Source: Tissierella sp.
GTDB lineage: Bacteria > Bacillota > Clostridia > Tissierellales > Tissierellaceae
Reading direction: 5' to 3'
DNA length: 64,000 nucleotides
NCBI RefSeq assembly: GCF_031460495.1
Contig: NZ_JAVKTS010000001.1
Coordinates: 682,001 to 746,000, forward strand
Shown: one piece after another, positions 18,526 through 28,108 of the stretch
Numbering within the stretch: the stretch's first letter is position 1
How the letters are laid out: each line of letters opens with the position of its first letter
Notes under the pieces: generated by a model
Database searches by the model: none
Seen by the model: only the letters and a program-made list of their open reading frames with translations
Told to the model about the DNA's origin: nothing
Translations under genes and position numbers: made by a program

Positions 18526-19731
18526 ATGTATGGTCTAGTTTTAGAGGGTGGAGGAGCTAAAGGATCATATCAAATTGGTGTTTATAAGGCATTGCTAGAA
18601 TCTGGAATTCAAATAAAGGGAGTTGTAGGGACATCCATTGGAGCACTAAATGGAGCCATGATAGTGCAAGGTGATTATGAAAAATGCTATGATCTTTGGA
18701 ATGAAATCGCTTATTCTATGGTTGCTGATGTAGATGATGCTGAAATAGATAAGATAATGAAACTTAAACTAGTTAAAGAAGATTTGACTTTTTTAAAAGA
18801 GAAATTGAAATCCTTTATAAGTGGAAAGGGACTAGACATTACTCCATTAAAAAAATTACTAGATGAATATATAGATGAAAAGAGAATTAGAAATTCAGGA
18901 ATGGATTTTGGAATGGTTACAATAAATATGAGTGACCGAAAGCCTCTACATCTTTTTTTAGAAGATATCCCACAAGGCAAACTACAAGATTATTTACTGA
19001 GATCTGCTTATTTGCCTGTTTTTAAAAAAGAAAAATTAGAAGGAAAAACATATCTTGATGGAGGGTTTTATGATAACCTTCCATATAAAATGCTTATTGA
19101 TAAAGGGTATGAGGATTTGATTTTGGTCAGAACCCATGGCTTTGGATTTACTAGAAGAATTGATTTGAAAGGTAGAAACTCAATAATTATTTCTCCATCA
19201 GACTCAATAGGAAAATCCTACGAGTATGATTCTAGTAGATCTAAATCCAATATCCAGATTGGTTATTATGATGGACTAAGAGCAGTACATGGCTTAAAAG
19301 GGGAAAGATACTATATCGAACCTCACAAAGATCAAGATTATTTTTTAAATCTCTTGCTTAGTTTACCAGAGGAGAATGTTAACAAAATCCAAGAAATACT
19401 AAAACTCCCGGAAATGCAATATAGAAGATCCTTATTTGAAAGCATTATACCTAAGATATGCTCAATATTATCAATGGAGAATAAATGCGGCTATGAAGAA
19501 CTTCTCATATATCTTTTGGAAAGGAAGGCAGAGAAACTTAATATTCCTAGATTTGAAATATATACTTTTGAAAAATTGTTATCAAAAGTAAGAAATAGAA
19601 GAATAGAAATTGAACAAGAAGAATTAGGAAGGATAGATAAATTGATAGAAAAACTGGATATCTTACCTATATTTAATAAAGATGACATAATTTTAGAGAT
19701 CTCAGATATAGTGTTTAGTAAGATAGACTAA
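18526..19731 (+). CDS. Patatin-like phospholipase family protein
   Basis: A 401-residue protein with the patatin catalytic dyad: oxyanion motif GGGAKGSYQIG (about 8-18), nucleophile GTSIGALNG (about 37-45), and DGGFYDNLPYK (Asp, about 175-185). The C-terminal part (about 260-400) is helical and has no recognised domain. Such proteins hydrolyse membrane lipids in the cytoplasm or at the inner membrane face. It follows the CapA gene with its own AGAGGTG site and probably shares its transcript. Confidence 0.9.
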   Translation: MYGLVLEGGGAKGSYQIGVYKALLESGIQIKGVVGTSIGALNGAMIVQGDYEKCYDLWNEIAYSMVADVDDAEIDKIMKLKLVKEDLTFLKEKLKSFISGKGLDITPLKKLLDEYIDEKRIRNSGMDFGMVTINMSDRKPLHLFLEDIPQGKLQDYLLRSAYLPVFKKEKLEGKTYLDGGFYDNLPYKMLIDKGYEDLILVRTHGFGFTRRIDLKGRNSIIISPSDSIGKSYEYDSSRSKSNIQIGYYDGLRAVHGLKGERYYIEPHKDQDYFLNLLLSLPEENVNKIQEILKLPEMQYRRSLFESIIPKICSILSMENKCGYEELLIYLLERKAEKLNIPRFEIYTFEKLLSKVRNRRIEIEQEELGRIDKLIEKLDILPIFNKDDIILEISDIVFSKID

Positions 19732-19772
19732 TTCTATCCTACTATTTTTAAACAGAATAAAATATCTCGAAA

Positions 19773-19801
19773 ATTTAAATGATAATTATTATCATTTAAA
19801 T
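19773..19801. promoter_or_regulatory. Fur/PerR-type operator upstream of the peroxiredoxin
   Basis: A perfect 14-1-14 palindrome. The core TGATAATTATTATCA (19780-19794) matches the Fur-family 7-1-7 consensus TGATAATnATTATCA exactly and differs only slightly from the PerR consensus. A TATAAT box at 19814-19819 lies just downstream, so a bound repressor would block the promoter of the peroxiredoxin gene. Confidence 0.75.
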
Positions 19802-19885
19802 GATTATTTTAAATATAATTGGATATATATATTATGTAAGACAATAATAATTATAAACAATAAGATTAAAATATGGAGGTAGAAA

Positions 19886-20407
19886 ATGGATAGAATAGTT
19901 GGTAGAAAAGCACCAGATTTTAGCATGAATACTTGTTTGGGAGACGGTTCAGACTTTGGCAAGGTAAGGTTGGATGATTATAAAGGAAAATGGCTTGTAA
20001 TGTTCTTTTACCCATTAGATTTTACTTTTGTATGCCCTACAGAAATTACAGGATATAGTAAGAGAATTGAGGATTTCAAAAAAGAAGATACTGAACTCTT
20101 ATCTGTATCTGTAGATAGTGAACATTCACATAAAGCATGGATTAATTCAAGTTTAGGAAAGGTAAATTTCCCAATGGCTTCAGATATGACAAAAAAAGTA
20201 TCTAGCGATTACGGAGTTCTATTAGAAGATGAAGGTGTTGCTTTAAGAGGATTATTTATCATAGATCCAGAAGGAATTGTAAGATATTCTGTAATCCATG
20301 ATTTAAATGTAGGAAGGTCTGTTGATGAAACCCTTAGGGTACTTAGAGCATTAAAGACTGGTGGACTTTGTCCTGTAGATTGGGATGAAGGCGAATCATT
20401 ACTATAA
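19886..20407 (+). CDS. 2-Cys peroxiredoxin (AhpC/Prx1 type)
   Basis: A 173-residue peroxiredoxin. Peroxidatic Cys in FYPLDFTFVCPTEI (about 40-53), catalytic Arg later in VALRGLFIIDPEG, resolving Cys in GGLCPVDWDEGES near the C-terminus, the typical 2-Cys arrangement. It reduces H2O2 and organic peroxides in the cytoplasm. A strong Fur/PerR-like operator lies about 85-110 bases upstream, and a terminator follows directly, so it is a single-gene unit probably derepressed by peroxide or iron limitation. Confidence 0.95.
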   Translation: MDRIVGRKAPDFSMNTCLGDGSDFGKVRLDDYKGKWLVMFFYPLDFTFVCPTEITGYSKRIEDFKKEDTELLSVSVDSEHSHKAWINSSLGKVNFPMASDMTKKVSSDYGVLLEDEGVALRGLFIIDPEGIVRYSVIHDLNVGRSVDETLRVLRALKTGGLCPVDWDEGESLL

Positions 20408-20412
20408 AAACT

Positions 20413-20435
20413 AGGGGTCTATGACCCCTTTTTTA
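20413..20435 (+). terminator. Rho-independent terminator after the peroxiredoxin
   Basis: Stem AGGGGTC paired with GACCCCT around TAT, followed by six T. Confidence 0.8.
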
Positions 20436-20475
20436 ATGAGTAGAAGTATTAGAAATATAGGTCTGGAGGTATATA

Positions 20476-21099
20476 ATGAATATAGAAAGAATAACTGAAA
20501 GAATAAAGAATAGAACTCCTAAGCCTATGGATATTAAGAGAGAATATTCAGTACTACTACCTATTATTGAAAGGGATGGGAGATTAGAGATAATATATGA
20601 GCTTAGATCTAAAAATCTGGATACTCAGCCTGGAGAAATATCCTTCCCTGGTGGTGAAGTAGAATTAAACGAATCCTATGAAGAAGCGGCCATAAGGGAG
20701 ACAATAGAGGAGTTAAATATTAAAGAAGAGAATATAAGCATAATTGGAGAACTTGATTATTTGGTTTCCTATGCAAATATGACAATTCGTTGTTTTTTAG
20801 GAACAATCTCTGGAGTAAATGTGGATAAGATAACTCCAAATTCTAGTGAAGTGGATCATATATTCACAGTTCCTCTGGATTTCTTTTTAGAGAATGAGCC
20901 AGATGTATATTACTTAGATTTACAAACTGTATTAAATGATGAATTTCCGTATAATCTAATACCTAATGGAAGAGATTATAATTGGAGAAGTGGCAAACAT
21001 TCAGTTATGTTCTATAACTACAATGACTATATTATATGGGGATTTACTGCAAAAATGACAAGACAATTTATAGAATTAATAAAAGGACCTAAAACTTAG
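20476..21099 (+). CDS. NUDIX hydrolase, CoA pyrophosphatase-like (NudL/YeaB)
   Basis: A 207-residue NUDIX protein. The CoA-pyrophosphatase signature is present (YELRSKNLDTQPGEISFPGG, about 40-59) directly before the Nudix box GGEVELNESYEEAAIRETIEEL. It would hydrolyse CoA or acyl-CoA diphosphate bonds. Start ATG has CTGGAGG upstream. The stop codon lies inside a terminator hairpin. Confidence 0.9.
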   Translation: MNIERITERIKNRTPKPMDIKREYSVLLPIIERDGRLEIIYELRSKNLDTQPGEISFPGGEVELNESYEEAAIRETIEELNIKEENISIIGELDYLVSYANMTIRCFLGTISGVNVDKITPNSSEVDHIFTVPLDFFLENEPDVYYLDLQTVLNDEFPYNLIPNGRDYNWRSGKHSVMFYNYNDYIIWGFTAKMTRQFIELIKGPKT

Positions 21100-21108
21100 G
21101 TCCTTTTA
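21081..21108. terminator. Bidirectional terminator overlapping the NUDIX stop codon
   Basis: 11-bp stem AAAAGGACCTA / TAGGTCCTTTT around AAACT, between convergent genes. Confidence 0.8.
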
Positions 21109-21155
21109 TTAATTCTTCGCCACAAAGTATATATTTTCAAACAACTTATTACATA

Positions 21156-21950
21156 TTAGTTAGTGAACATTTGAGTCCAATAGTTTGTACCATTACTTGA
21201 TCTATAATGACCTACACCAATCTTACCAAAGCTTGGGTTCATTATATTAGCTCTGTGTCCTGATGAATTCATCCATGCAGTAACTACAGATTGTGCAGAT
21301 TGTTGACCCTTGGCAATGTTTTCTCCAGCAGTATTATATTTAATACCAAATGATTTCATCATATCAAATGGTGAACCATAAGTTGGAGATGTATGACTAA
21401 AGTAGTTTTTGACTGCCATATCTTCAGATTTCTTTCTAGCTACATTTGAAATTTCACTACTTGCAGCTAATGGCTTAAGTCCTTCTTTTTGTCTCTCAAT
21501 ATTTACCAATCTAACAACTTCCAATTCAATAGCTGACAAGCCTGATACTGATGGTGTTTCAGGAGCAGGTGTTGGCGTTGGCTTTGGAGTCGGAGTTGGT
21601 GTTGGTGTTGGTGTTGGTACTGGTGTTGGAGCCGGTGTCGGTTTAGGAGTACTTGGCTCTGTAGGTGTAGTTGGTGCTGGTGTACTTGGTTTTGATGGTG
21701 TAGATGGTCTACTATTGACTATTATCCAATTAAATACAGGATATTGTGTATTTTGATCAGAATTATAGTTGTAATTGTAGTTGTATCTACTACTATTATC
21801 ATAATTTATTGAATATCCTCTTCCATAAGTATTATATAATGAATTATAGTTAACATTGGTCAAATTAAAGTTTGCAGCACTTGCTGCAGATGAACTTAAT
21901 ACTGTGGCGGCTATTAATGAGTAAATTACTTTTCTTTTCTTATTAAACAT
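21156..21950 (-). CDS. Secreted CAP-domain protein (SCP/PR1, YkwD-like)
   Basis: A 264-residue protein. Signal peptide at residues 1-26 (SAASA-AN), an Asn/Tyr-rich segment (about 27-72), a Pro/Thr linker of PTP repeats (about 80-133), and a CAP domain (about 137-264) with VRLVNIERQKEGLKPL, YFSHTSPTYGSPFDMM, AGENIAKGQQSAQSVVTAWMNS, SGHRANIMNPSFGKIGVG and YWTQMF. The family is secreted or wall-associated and of unclear function in clostridia. The linker would span the wall. The gene is transcribed toward the NUDIX gene and has a 357-base upstream gap. Confidence 0.9.
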   Translation of the reverse strand: MFNKKRKVIYSLIAATVLSSSAASAANFNLTNVNYNSLYNTYGRGYSINYDNSSRYNYNYNYNSDQNTQYPVFNWIIVNSRPSTPSKPSTPAPTTPTEPSTPKPTPAPTPVPTPTPTPTPTPKPTPTPAPETPSVSGLSAIELEVVRLVNIERQKEGLKPLAASSEISNVARKKSEDMAVKNYFSHTSPTYGSPFDMMKSFGIKYNTAGENIAKGQQSAQSVVTAWMNSSGHRANIMNPSFGKIGVGHYRSSNGTNYWTQMFTN

Positions 21951-22307
21951 GTTTCTGTCCTCCTTGAAATTTTGAGTAAAATTAACTTTCTTAACTTGCC
22001 TCCTTTCAATAGTTACAAATAGGTTACATTTTTTAAAAGTATAACATTGAATAGGGGTAAAGATAAACCCTCAATACATGGGAAGTTTACATAATATTGG
22101 GAAAGGCATAATTTATATATATAATTTGAGGATATCAACTAATTAATGTTATAATGATATAAAGACCGAAGAATATCATTTCCTTAGAAGGGATAATTTG
22201 TATAATATATACATAGGATTATTGTTTAGTTATGAATATAATATAGTTGAAATATTATGTTTGTGAGAATTAATAAAAATAAGCAATAATATGAGGAGTG
22301 GATAAGT
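21951..22307. other. 357-base divergent intergenic region
   Basis: Lies between the CAP-domain gene (minus) and guanine deaminase (plus). On the minus strand a weak promoter is possible (TATACT at 22038-22043 with TTTATC 18 bases upstream). The plus-strand side is very AT-rich with TATAAT-like stretches. I looked for a purine riboswitch or c-di-GMP riboswitch and saw neither. Confidence 0.4.
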
Positions 22308-23588
22308 GTGAATAAAGTGGTGTTCAAAGGTACTGTAGTCTTTACTCCAAGTAAAGAGAAGTTTGAAATTCATGAAGATTCATATATTATAGTGGAAGAC
22401 GGAAAAATAGTAGATATTTCTCAAGAGTTGGAAGAATCCTACAAAGACTATTTATTTAAAGATTTTACTGGGAAGTTAATAATACCAGGTTTTGTTGACT
22501 TGCATCTTCATGCTCCTCAATATCCTAATAGGGGTCTAGGGCTTGACAAGGAGCTTATACCTTGGTTAGAAACTTATACTTTTCCCGAAGAAGGAAAATA
22601 CAAGGATTTAAACTATTCTAGAAAAGTATTCTCAAGACTAATAAATGAGCTATGGAGAGTTGGGACTACTCGCTCTGTTGTTTTTTCTAGTACACATAAG
22701 GATAGCACTAAGATTTTGATGGATATGTTTATAGAATCTGGTCTAGGTGCATATGTAGGGAAAGTCAATATGGATCAAAATACTACAGATTACTTAGATG
22801 AAGATACAAAGGTATCCATAGAAGAAACTGAAGAAATATTAAAAGAATATATGGATAAGTCTAGCCTAGTACAACCAATTATTACACCAAGATTTATACC
22901 AACTTGTTCAGAAGAATTGCTTAAGGCATTGGGAGATTTAGCTACAATATACAATATACCTATTCAATCTCACTTAAATGAAAACACTGCTGAAGTATTG
23001 TGGGTGAAGGAATTGTATCCTAATTCTAAGAACTATGCCTCAGTATACGATGACTTTAACCTTTTTGGTCAAAAGAAGACCGTAATGGCTCATAATATAT
23101 ATAATACTGATGATGAGATTGATTTAATGGCGAAAAATGGCGTATATGCAGCTCATTGTCCATATTCAAACTATAATTTATCCAGTGGGATCATGCCTGT
23201 TAGAAAACATTTAGATAGAGGAGTACCAGTTGGATTGGCTTCAGATATTTCAGGAGGCAATAGCCTAAATATAGCAAGTGTCATAGTATCTGCTATCCAA
23301 GCATCAAAAATGGTATGGCTAAATACAAACAAAGAATTTGCGCCACTTACTTTTAGTGAAGGATTCTTCCTAGGAACAAAAGGAGGAGGAAGTTTCTTTG
23401 GAAAGGTAGGAAGTTTTGAGAAGGGATACGAATTTGATGCTCTTATAATAGATGATAAGGAATTATCTGATATTAAGGAATTAACTATTGAAGAAAGAAT
23501 TCAAAGATTTGTCTATATAGGCGATGATAGAAATATCATTGAAAGATATGTACGAGGAAGAAAGATCGAAGAGCCATTCAGACAATAA
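22308..23588 (+). CDS. guaD: Guanine deaminase
   Basis: A 426-residue amidohydrolase. Metal and substrate motifs: PGFVDLHLHAPQYPNRG (about 64-80), SHLNENTAEVLWVKELYP (about 224-241), MAHNIYNTDDE, HCPYSNYNLSSG and ASDISGGNSLNI, which together are the guanine deaminase signature. It converts guanine to xanthine, feeding the same xanthine pool as the XDH/BMC locus 16-33 kb downstream. GTG start behind ATGAGGAGTG. A PucR-type regulator gene follows by 79 bases. Confidence 0.92.
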   Translation: MNKVVFKGTVVFTPSKEKFEIHEDSYIIVEDGKIVDISQELEESYKDYLFKDFTGKLIIPGFVDLHLHAPQYPNRGLGLDKELIPWLETYTFPEEGKYKDLNYSRKVFSRLINELWRVGTTRSVVFSSTHKDSTKILMDMFIESGLGAYVGKVNMDQNTTDYLDEDTKVSIEETEEILKEYMDKSSLVQPIITPRFIPTCSEELLKALGDLATIYNIPIQSHLNENTAEVLWVKELYPNSKNYASVYDDFNLFGQKKTVMAHNIYNTDDEIDLMAKNGVYAAHCPYSNYNLSSGIMPVRKHLDRGVPVGLASDISGGNSLNIASVIVSAIQASKMVWLNTNKEFAPLTFSEGFFLGTKGGGSFFGKVGSFEKGYEFDALIIDDKELSDIKELTIEERIQRFVYIGDDRNIIERYVRGRKIEEPFRQ

Positions 23589-23667
23589 GTACATCAAGGG
23601 ACTAAGAAGCAAAGGGACTGGCCTGCTTCAAAAAGTAATAACTATATTCTAACTGAGGGGTAAATTT

Positions 23668-25338
23668 ATGTCTAGACAAAATGGAATTAGTTTAGAAGAT
23701 ATGTTGAAACTAGATGTGATGAAATCCTGCAATTTAATTGCAGGTTTTCGTGGTGTGAGAAATACCATATCTAGAGTAAATATTATGGCAGATCCTGATA
23801 TATTAGAATGGACAACGGAGGGAGAATTACTTCTAACTACTGCTTATTCATTCAAGAGAGAAAATATTGATGTACAAAAAGAACTTATAAGAGAATGTGC
23901 TTCTAAGAAAGTGGCAGGATTAGGTATAAAAATATCTCCATATTTAGAAGCACTATCTCCAGAAATCCTTGAATTAGCTAATGAATTAAGCTTCCCAATA
24001 ATAGATATACATTATTCCATTCCCCTTTCAGATATAATGATGGATTCTTTTAAGGTGATCTTTAACAAGCAAGCATCTCTTTTAGAACGAATAGAGAAGG
24101 TCCATGAGCAATTGATGGGTGCTATGTTAGAAGGAAATGGGGTAGAGGATTTAATTCAAATAGTCCAAGATAATATTAGAAATCCTGTAATCCTTCATTT
24201 AAGTTTTTCCAATGAGATTATAGAATGTAGTGATGGAATTAGAAATGATTTAAACGGTGAATTGACTAAGCAGGTAAAAGAATTTTATGACTCTAACAAC
24301 AATAAAAACAAATTGAAGAAATTAGATGAGGAAAAAGTTCTTATTAATGGTAAATATATTAAAAGAATGATAATGCCCATTGTTCTAAGAGACAATATAT
24401 ATGGTCATATATTTGCATGGGGGACAGATATGCCTCTAGGTGGATTTGACTTAGCTATAATTGAATCTGCTTCCACTACCGTTGCACTCTCGATTTTACA
24501 GGAACTATCTATTAAGGAAGTTGAAATCAGATATAGGTCTGAATTCTTTGAAGATTTGATTTCTATAGATAGCAAAAGAAAGAAAAAAGCCTTAGAAAGA
24601 GCAAGATTTTTTAATCTTCAAATGGACAACCATTATCTTATAGAAGTTATGAGTTTTAGACATGAGAATGAAAGCAAGGAAATAGAGTTGCAAATTGACT
24701 ACATACAAGAATTCCTAAATCCAATAGTGTCAATCATAGAAGAATTAATGAATTACTTGAATTTGAGAGGCATAGTATCCACAAAAGGCAATGGAATTCA
24801 AATACTTTTAAGCTTCACAGATTCTGCTCAAATCTTAAGTAGAATTAAAGAATTTAATAATATGATTGTAGAAAATATAGCCAGTAAGTTTGCTAAATTA
24901 GAAGTCAAAATAGGAGTAGGAAGAGTATATAAATCCCTAGATAATGTGGATAAAAGTTTCCAAGAAGCTGTTCGTACAGTAAGGATAGGAAAAGCAATTA
25001 CCTGTAAAGAAATAATAACCTTTGATGAATTAGGTATATTTAAAATATTATCTCAAGATTCATTAGTAGAGGAATTGGAGGATTTCTATAATACTACATT
25101 AAAGCCTTTAGTTGATTATGATGAGAAGAAATCAACAGAATTAGTAAAGACCTTGAATATATATTTTATGAATAATGGGAACCTAACTAGAATATCTGAG
25201 CAAATGTTTGCCCATTATAATACTATTTTATATAGAATGAGTCGTATTAGTGAAATAACTGGTATGGATTTAGAAAACCCAAACCACAGATTAAATCTAG
25301 AAATAGCCATAAAAATAAAAGAACTATTAAGCAAGTAG
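23668..25338 (+). CDS. PucR-family transcriptional regulator
   Basis: A 556-residue regulator. N-terminal PucR domain (about 5-125: ISLEDMLKLDVMKSCNLIAG, WTTEGELLLTTAYSF), a central region with a CdaR GGDEF-like fold (about 290-420), and a C-terminal PucR HTH (HTH_30, about 490-550: TLNIYFMNNGNLTRISEQMF in part, HYNTILYRMSRISEITGMD). The family activates purine-catabolism genes in Bacillus. Its position directly after guaD suggests it senses purine availability; whether it also controls the BMC locus is untested. Confidence 0.88.
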   Translation: MSRQNGISLEDMLKLDVMKSCNLIAGFRGVRNTISRVNIMADPDILEWTTEGELLLTTAYSFKRENIDVQKELIRECASKKVAGLGIKISPYLEALSPEILELANELSFPIIDIHYSIPLSDIMMDSFKVIFNKQASLLERIEKVHEQLMGAMLEGNGVEDLIQIVQDNIRNPVILHLSFSNEIIECSDGIRNDLNGELTKQVKEFYDSNNNKNKLKKLDEEKVLINGKYIKRMIMPIVLRDNIYGHIFAWGTDMPLGGFDLAIIESASTTVALSILQELSIKEVEIRYRSEFFEDLISIDSKRKKKALERARFFNLQMDNHYLIEVMSFRHENESKEIELQIDYIQEFLNPIVSIIEELMNYLNLRGIVSTKGNGIQILLSFTDSAQILSRIKEFNNMIVENIASKFAKLEVKIGVGRVYKSLDNVDKSFQEAVRTVRIGKAITCKEIITFDELGIFKILSQDSLVEELEDFYNTTLKPLVDYDEKKSTELVKTLNIYFMNNGNLTRISEQMFAHYNTILYRMSRISEITGMDLENPNHRLNLEIAIKIKELLSK

Positions 25339-25351
25339 AAAAACTAAAGTT

Positions 25352-25378
25352 GACATGAGAGATTCTCATGTCTTTTTT
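25352..25378 (+). terminator. Rho-independent terminator after pucR
   Basis: Perfect stem GACATGAGA / TCTCATGTC around GAT, followed by TTTTTT. Confidence 0.85.
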
Positions 25379-25492
25379 AATGTAATCTTAATTTAATGGG
25401 TATAATAAAATATCATGAGTATTGACTAAATAGATTATAGTTTATTGATATATAGAATCTTAACTTATAAAGTATAGATGGAAGGAGACAAT

Positions 25493-26965
25493 ATGACAGA
25501 GAAAAAAACAATAATAGAAACAGGATTGAATTTAGATAGTAGTTATGCTGGTTTACCTGAATTGTTTTTCACTAATACTAAACCCACCACTGTAAATTCA
25601 CCAAAGTTAATTATTCTCAACAATCCTTTGGCAATATCTTTAGGATTGAATGTTCAATGGTTGGAAAGTAATGATGGTATATCTATGCTGGCAGGAAATT
25701 ATATTCCAGAAGATGCCTTTCCTATTGCTCAAGCCTATGCAGGACACCAATTTGGGCATTTTACTATGTTGGGAGATGGAAGAGCTATATTACTAGGGGA
25801 GCAGATTACTCCATCTGGAGAGAGATTTGATATTCAATTAAAAGGCTCAGGTAGAACTCCCTATTCACGAGGTGGTGATGGTCGAGCAGCCTTGGGGCCA
25901 ATGCTGCGTGAATATATCATAAGTGAAGCAATGTATTCCCTTGGGATTCCTAGTACACGCAGCCTTGGAGTAGTTACAACGGGTGAGTCTATAATTCGAG
26001 AAAAGATGCTACCTGGTGCAGTTCTTACTAGGATAGCTGCTAGTCATCTGCGAGTAGGTACCTTTGAATATGCTTCTAGATTGGGTACAGTTCAGGATCT
26101 AAAAGAATTGGCTGATTACACATTGAATAGACATTTTTCAATGGATGAAAATGTGGCCAATCCTTATATTTTCTTACTTCAAGAAGTAATTAAGGTTCAG
26201 GCCCAATTACTTGCAAAATGGCAACTAGTAGGCTTTATCCATGGAGTAATGAATACTGATAATATGACCATAAGTGGAGAAAGCATTGATTATGGTCCAT
26301 GTGCTTTCATGGATACCTATAATCCAGCAACGGTATTTAGCTCCATTGATAGTCGTGGTCGCTATGCCTATGGTAATCAACCTCATATTGCTCAGTGGAA
26401 TCTAACTAGATTTGCTGAAGCATTATTACCTCTGTTACATGAAAATGAAGAAGAAGCTGTCAAGCTAGCTCAAAATGCAATATCCAGTTTTTCAGATTTG
26501 TTTCATCTTAATTGGTTAAAAGGAATGAGAGGAAAACTTGGATTGTTTAAGGAAGAAATACAAGACGAATCATTAATTGAAGAGCTTCTTACTATGATGG
26601 AGAAATATGGCGCTGATTACACTAATACCTTCCTTGCATTAACTTTTGATAAAACACAAGATACAGAACTCTTTGCTTCTAAGGAATTTGCTCACTGGTA
26701 TGAAAAGTGGCAAGAAAGACTAAGTAGGCAAGAGGAATCAAAGGAAACTTCACATGAATTAATGCGAGACTCAAATCCAGCAGTAATCCCTCGTAATCAC
26801 AGAGTAGAAGAGGCACTTGACGCTGCTGTAAATCAAGGAGATTATACTGTGATGAATAAACTTCTTCATATTCTTTCCTGCCCATATGCCCATTCTCAAG
26901 AACAAAGTGAATACGCGACACTTCCTAGCCTAACATCACCTTATCGAACTTTTTGCGGTACCTAA
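25493..26965 (+). CDS. selO: Protein adenylyltransferase SelO (YdiU, UPF0061)
   Basis: A 490-residue pseudokinase-fold enzyme. Family motifs: [64 protein letters not shown] (catalytic-loop equivalent), [13 protein letters not shown], and the C-terminal FCGT, whose Cys sits where some homologues carry selenocysteine. SelO transfers AMP from ATP to proteins in redox stress. The length is normal. The start at 25493 has GGAAGGAGA four bases upstream; the earlier ATG at 25478 overlaps that site. Confidence 0.93.
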   Translation: MTEKKTIIETGLNLDSSYAGLPELFFTNTKPTTVNSPKLIILNNPLAISLGLNVQWLESNDGISMLAGNYIPEDAFPIAQAYAGHQFGHFTMLGDGRAILLGEQITPSGERFDIQLKGSGRTPYSRGGDGRAALGPMLREYIISEAMYSLGIPSTRSLGVVTTGESIIREKMLPGAVLTRIAASHLRVGTFEYASRLGTVQDLKELADYTLNRHFSMDENVANPYIFLLQEVIKVQAQLLAKWQLVGFIHGVMNTDNMTISGESIDYGPCAFMDTYNPATVFSSIDSRGRYAYGNQPHIAQWNLTRFAEALLPLLHENEEEAVKLAQNAISSFSDLFHLNWLKGMRGKLGLFKEEIQDESLIEELLTMMEKYGADYTNTFLALTFDKTQDTELFASKEFAHWYEKWQERLSRQEESKETSHELMRDSNPAVIPRNHRVEEALDAAVNQGDYTVMNKLLHILSCPYAHSQEQSEYATLPSLTSPYRTFCGT

Positions 26966-26972
26966 ATATTTT

Positions 26973-27012
26973 AAAGCCTATATAAAAGCTTTAGCCTTTA
27001 TAGAGGCTTTTT
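26973..27012 (+). terminator. Probable terminator after selO
   Basis: AAAGCCTaTATAAA pairs with TTTATAgAGGCTTT across a 10-base loop, followed by T-rich sequence. Confidence 0.65.
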
Positions 27013-27077
27013 TATTTTATTCTTCGTATATTTTGTAAAATATAGTATAATTAAAGGCAGTAAAGGAGAGATCAATT

Positions 27078-28073
27078 TTGGAAATTAGAATAAATAATGC
27101 AATACTTCACATACTTGATGCAACATCGGCTTTGCCAGTTTACTCTAGGGAGACTCTACATCTAGATGATGAAAGAATACATGATTTTATTGGCAAACAT
27201 ATTGAACGATTATTTGAAGATCAATCCGTAAAATTAGGTAAGTTTATGGGAAGTTCTCAGATTGAAAGATTTATTGAGAATATAAGAGAGGATTTCGTGG
27301 ATACTAGTATATCAATTGCAGAAATATTATATGAATTAATGCAAAAGTACACAGAAATTCCTTGTGGTGATTTACTTATATCTTTGGTAAATTCAGATAA
27401 TAAAAACTATCTTGCCATATTAAAATTTAATTACAAAGAAGGATATACCCATTATGTGGATTATGGGGATTCTGGTACATTAAATAAGATAGTTATAAAC
27501 AAGGTAATGTTCCCTTCGGAGACTCAGAGAAATATTGAGGCAGCTTTAATTGACTTAGAGGATTTATCAATTAAGGTATTTGAGAGAGAATATGATATTG
27601 AAGGAGGAAAGATTGAGTACTTTTCAAAGTTATTCCTTGAATGTACTACAAATCTTTCAATCAAGGAAAGTATCAAGGTAATTAGAGATGTGGCAAAAGA
27701 TATTACAAAAAGATATTATGATGACGACTTCGATAAAGTATCTGCAATCAAAGAAGCAATCTATGAGAACTTAGATAGTGGGACTATAGAGGTAGAAAAT
27801 GTTGCAAATGCCATATTTAAAAATAGCCCTGATATTAAAAATGAGTATATTGAAAGAGTGGAAAGTGCAGGAGTTGATAGAATTGTAGATTTGGATGGGA
27901 AAAAACCAGAAAAGAAATTAACTGTGCACAAAATAAAGATGGATAATGGAATTCAACTTGATATTCCAGTTGATATATATCGCAATAAAAACATTATTGA
28001 GTTTGTAAATAATTCTGATGGAACTATTTCCATTATTATTAAAAATATAAACAAGATTAAACAAGGGAATTAA
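27078..28073 (+). CDS. Nucleoid-associated protein, NdpA/YejK family
   Basis: A 331-residue protein beginning EIRINNAILHILDATSALPVYS, with the SISIAEILYELMQKYTEIPCGDLLI and the ILKFNYKEGYTHYVD segments of the 37-kDa nucleoid-associated family. In enterobacteria the family binds DNA; its role in Firmicutes is unknown. TTG start seven bases after AAAGGAGAG. A possible promoter (TTCGTA-17-TATAAT) precedes at 27023-27051. It lies 35 bases before the sigma-54 activator gene and may share its transcript. Confidence 0.85.
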   Translation: MEIRINNAILHILDATSALPVYSRETLHLDDERIHDFIGKHIERLFEDQSVKLGKFMGSSQIERFIENIREDFVDTSISIAEILYELMQKYTEIPCGDLLISLVNSDNKNYLAILKFNYKEGYTHYVDYGDSGTLNKIVINKVMFPSETQRNIEAALIDLEDLSIKVFEREYDIEGGKIEYFSKLFLECTTNLSIKESIKVIRDVAKDITKRYYDDDFDKVSAIKEAIYENLDSGTIEVENVANAIFKNSPDIKNEYIERVESAGVDRIVDLDGKKPEKKLTVHKIKMDNGIQLDIPVDIYRNKNIIEFVNNSDGTISIIIKNINKIKQGN

Positions 28074-28108
28074 AAATATTCTGTAATTATCCGCAAGGGG
28101 TGATTGTT

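Noticed and set aside
21541-21720. Tandem DNA repeat in the CAP-domain gene
   Set aside because: The repetition reflects the PTP linker at the protein level and is ordinary for wall-spanning proteins.
21409-21756. Plus-strand Gly/Val-repeat ORF
   Set aside because: It is the mirror of the Pro/Thr linker of the CAP-domain protein, not a gene.
22141-22307. Purine riboswitch upstream of guanine deaminase
   Set aside because: No conserved P1/L2/L3 pattern could be found; the region is only AT-rich.
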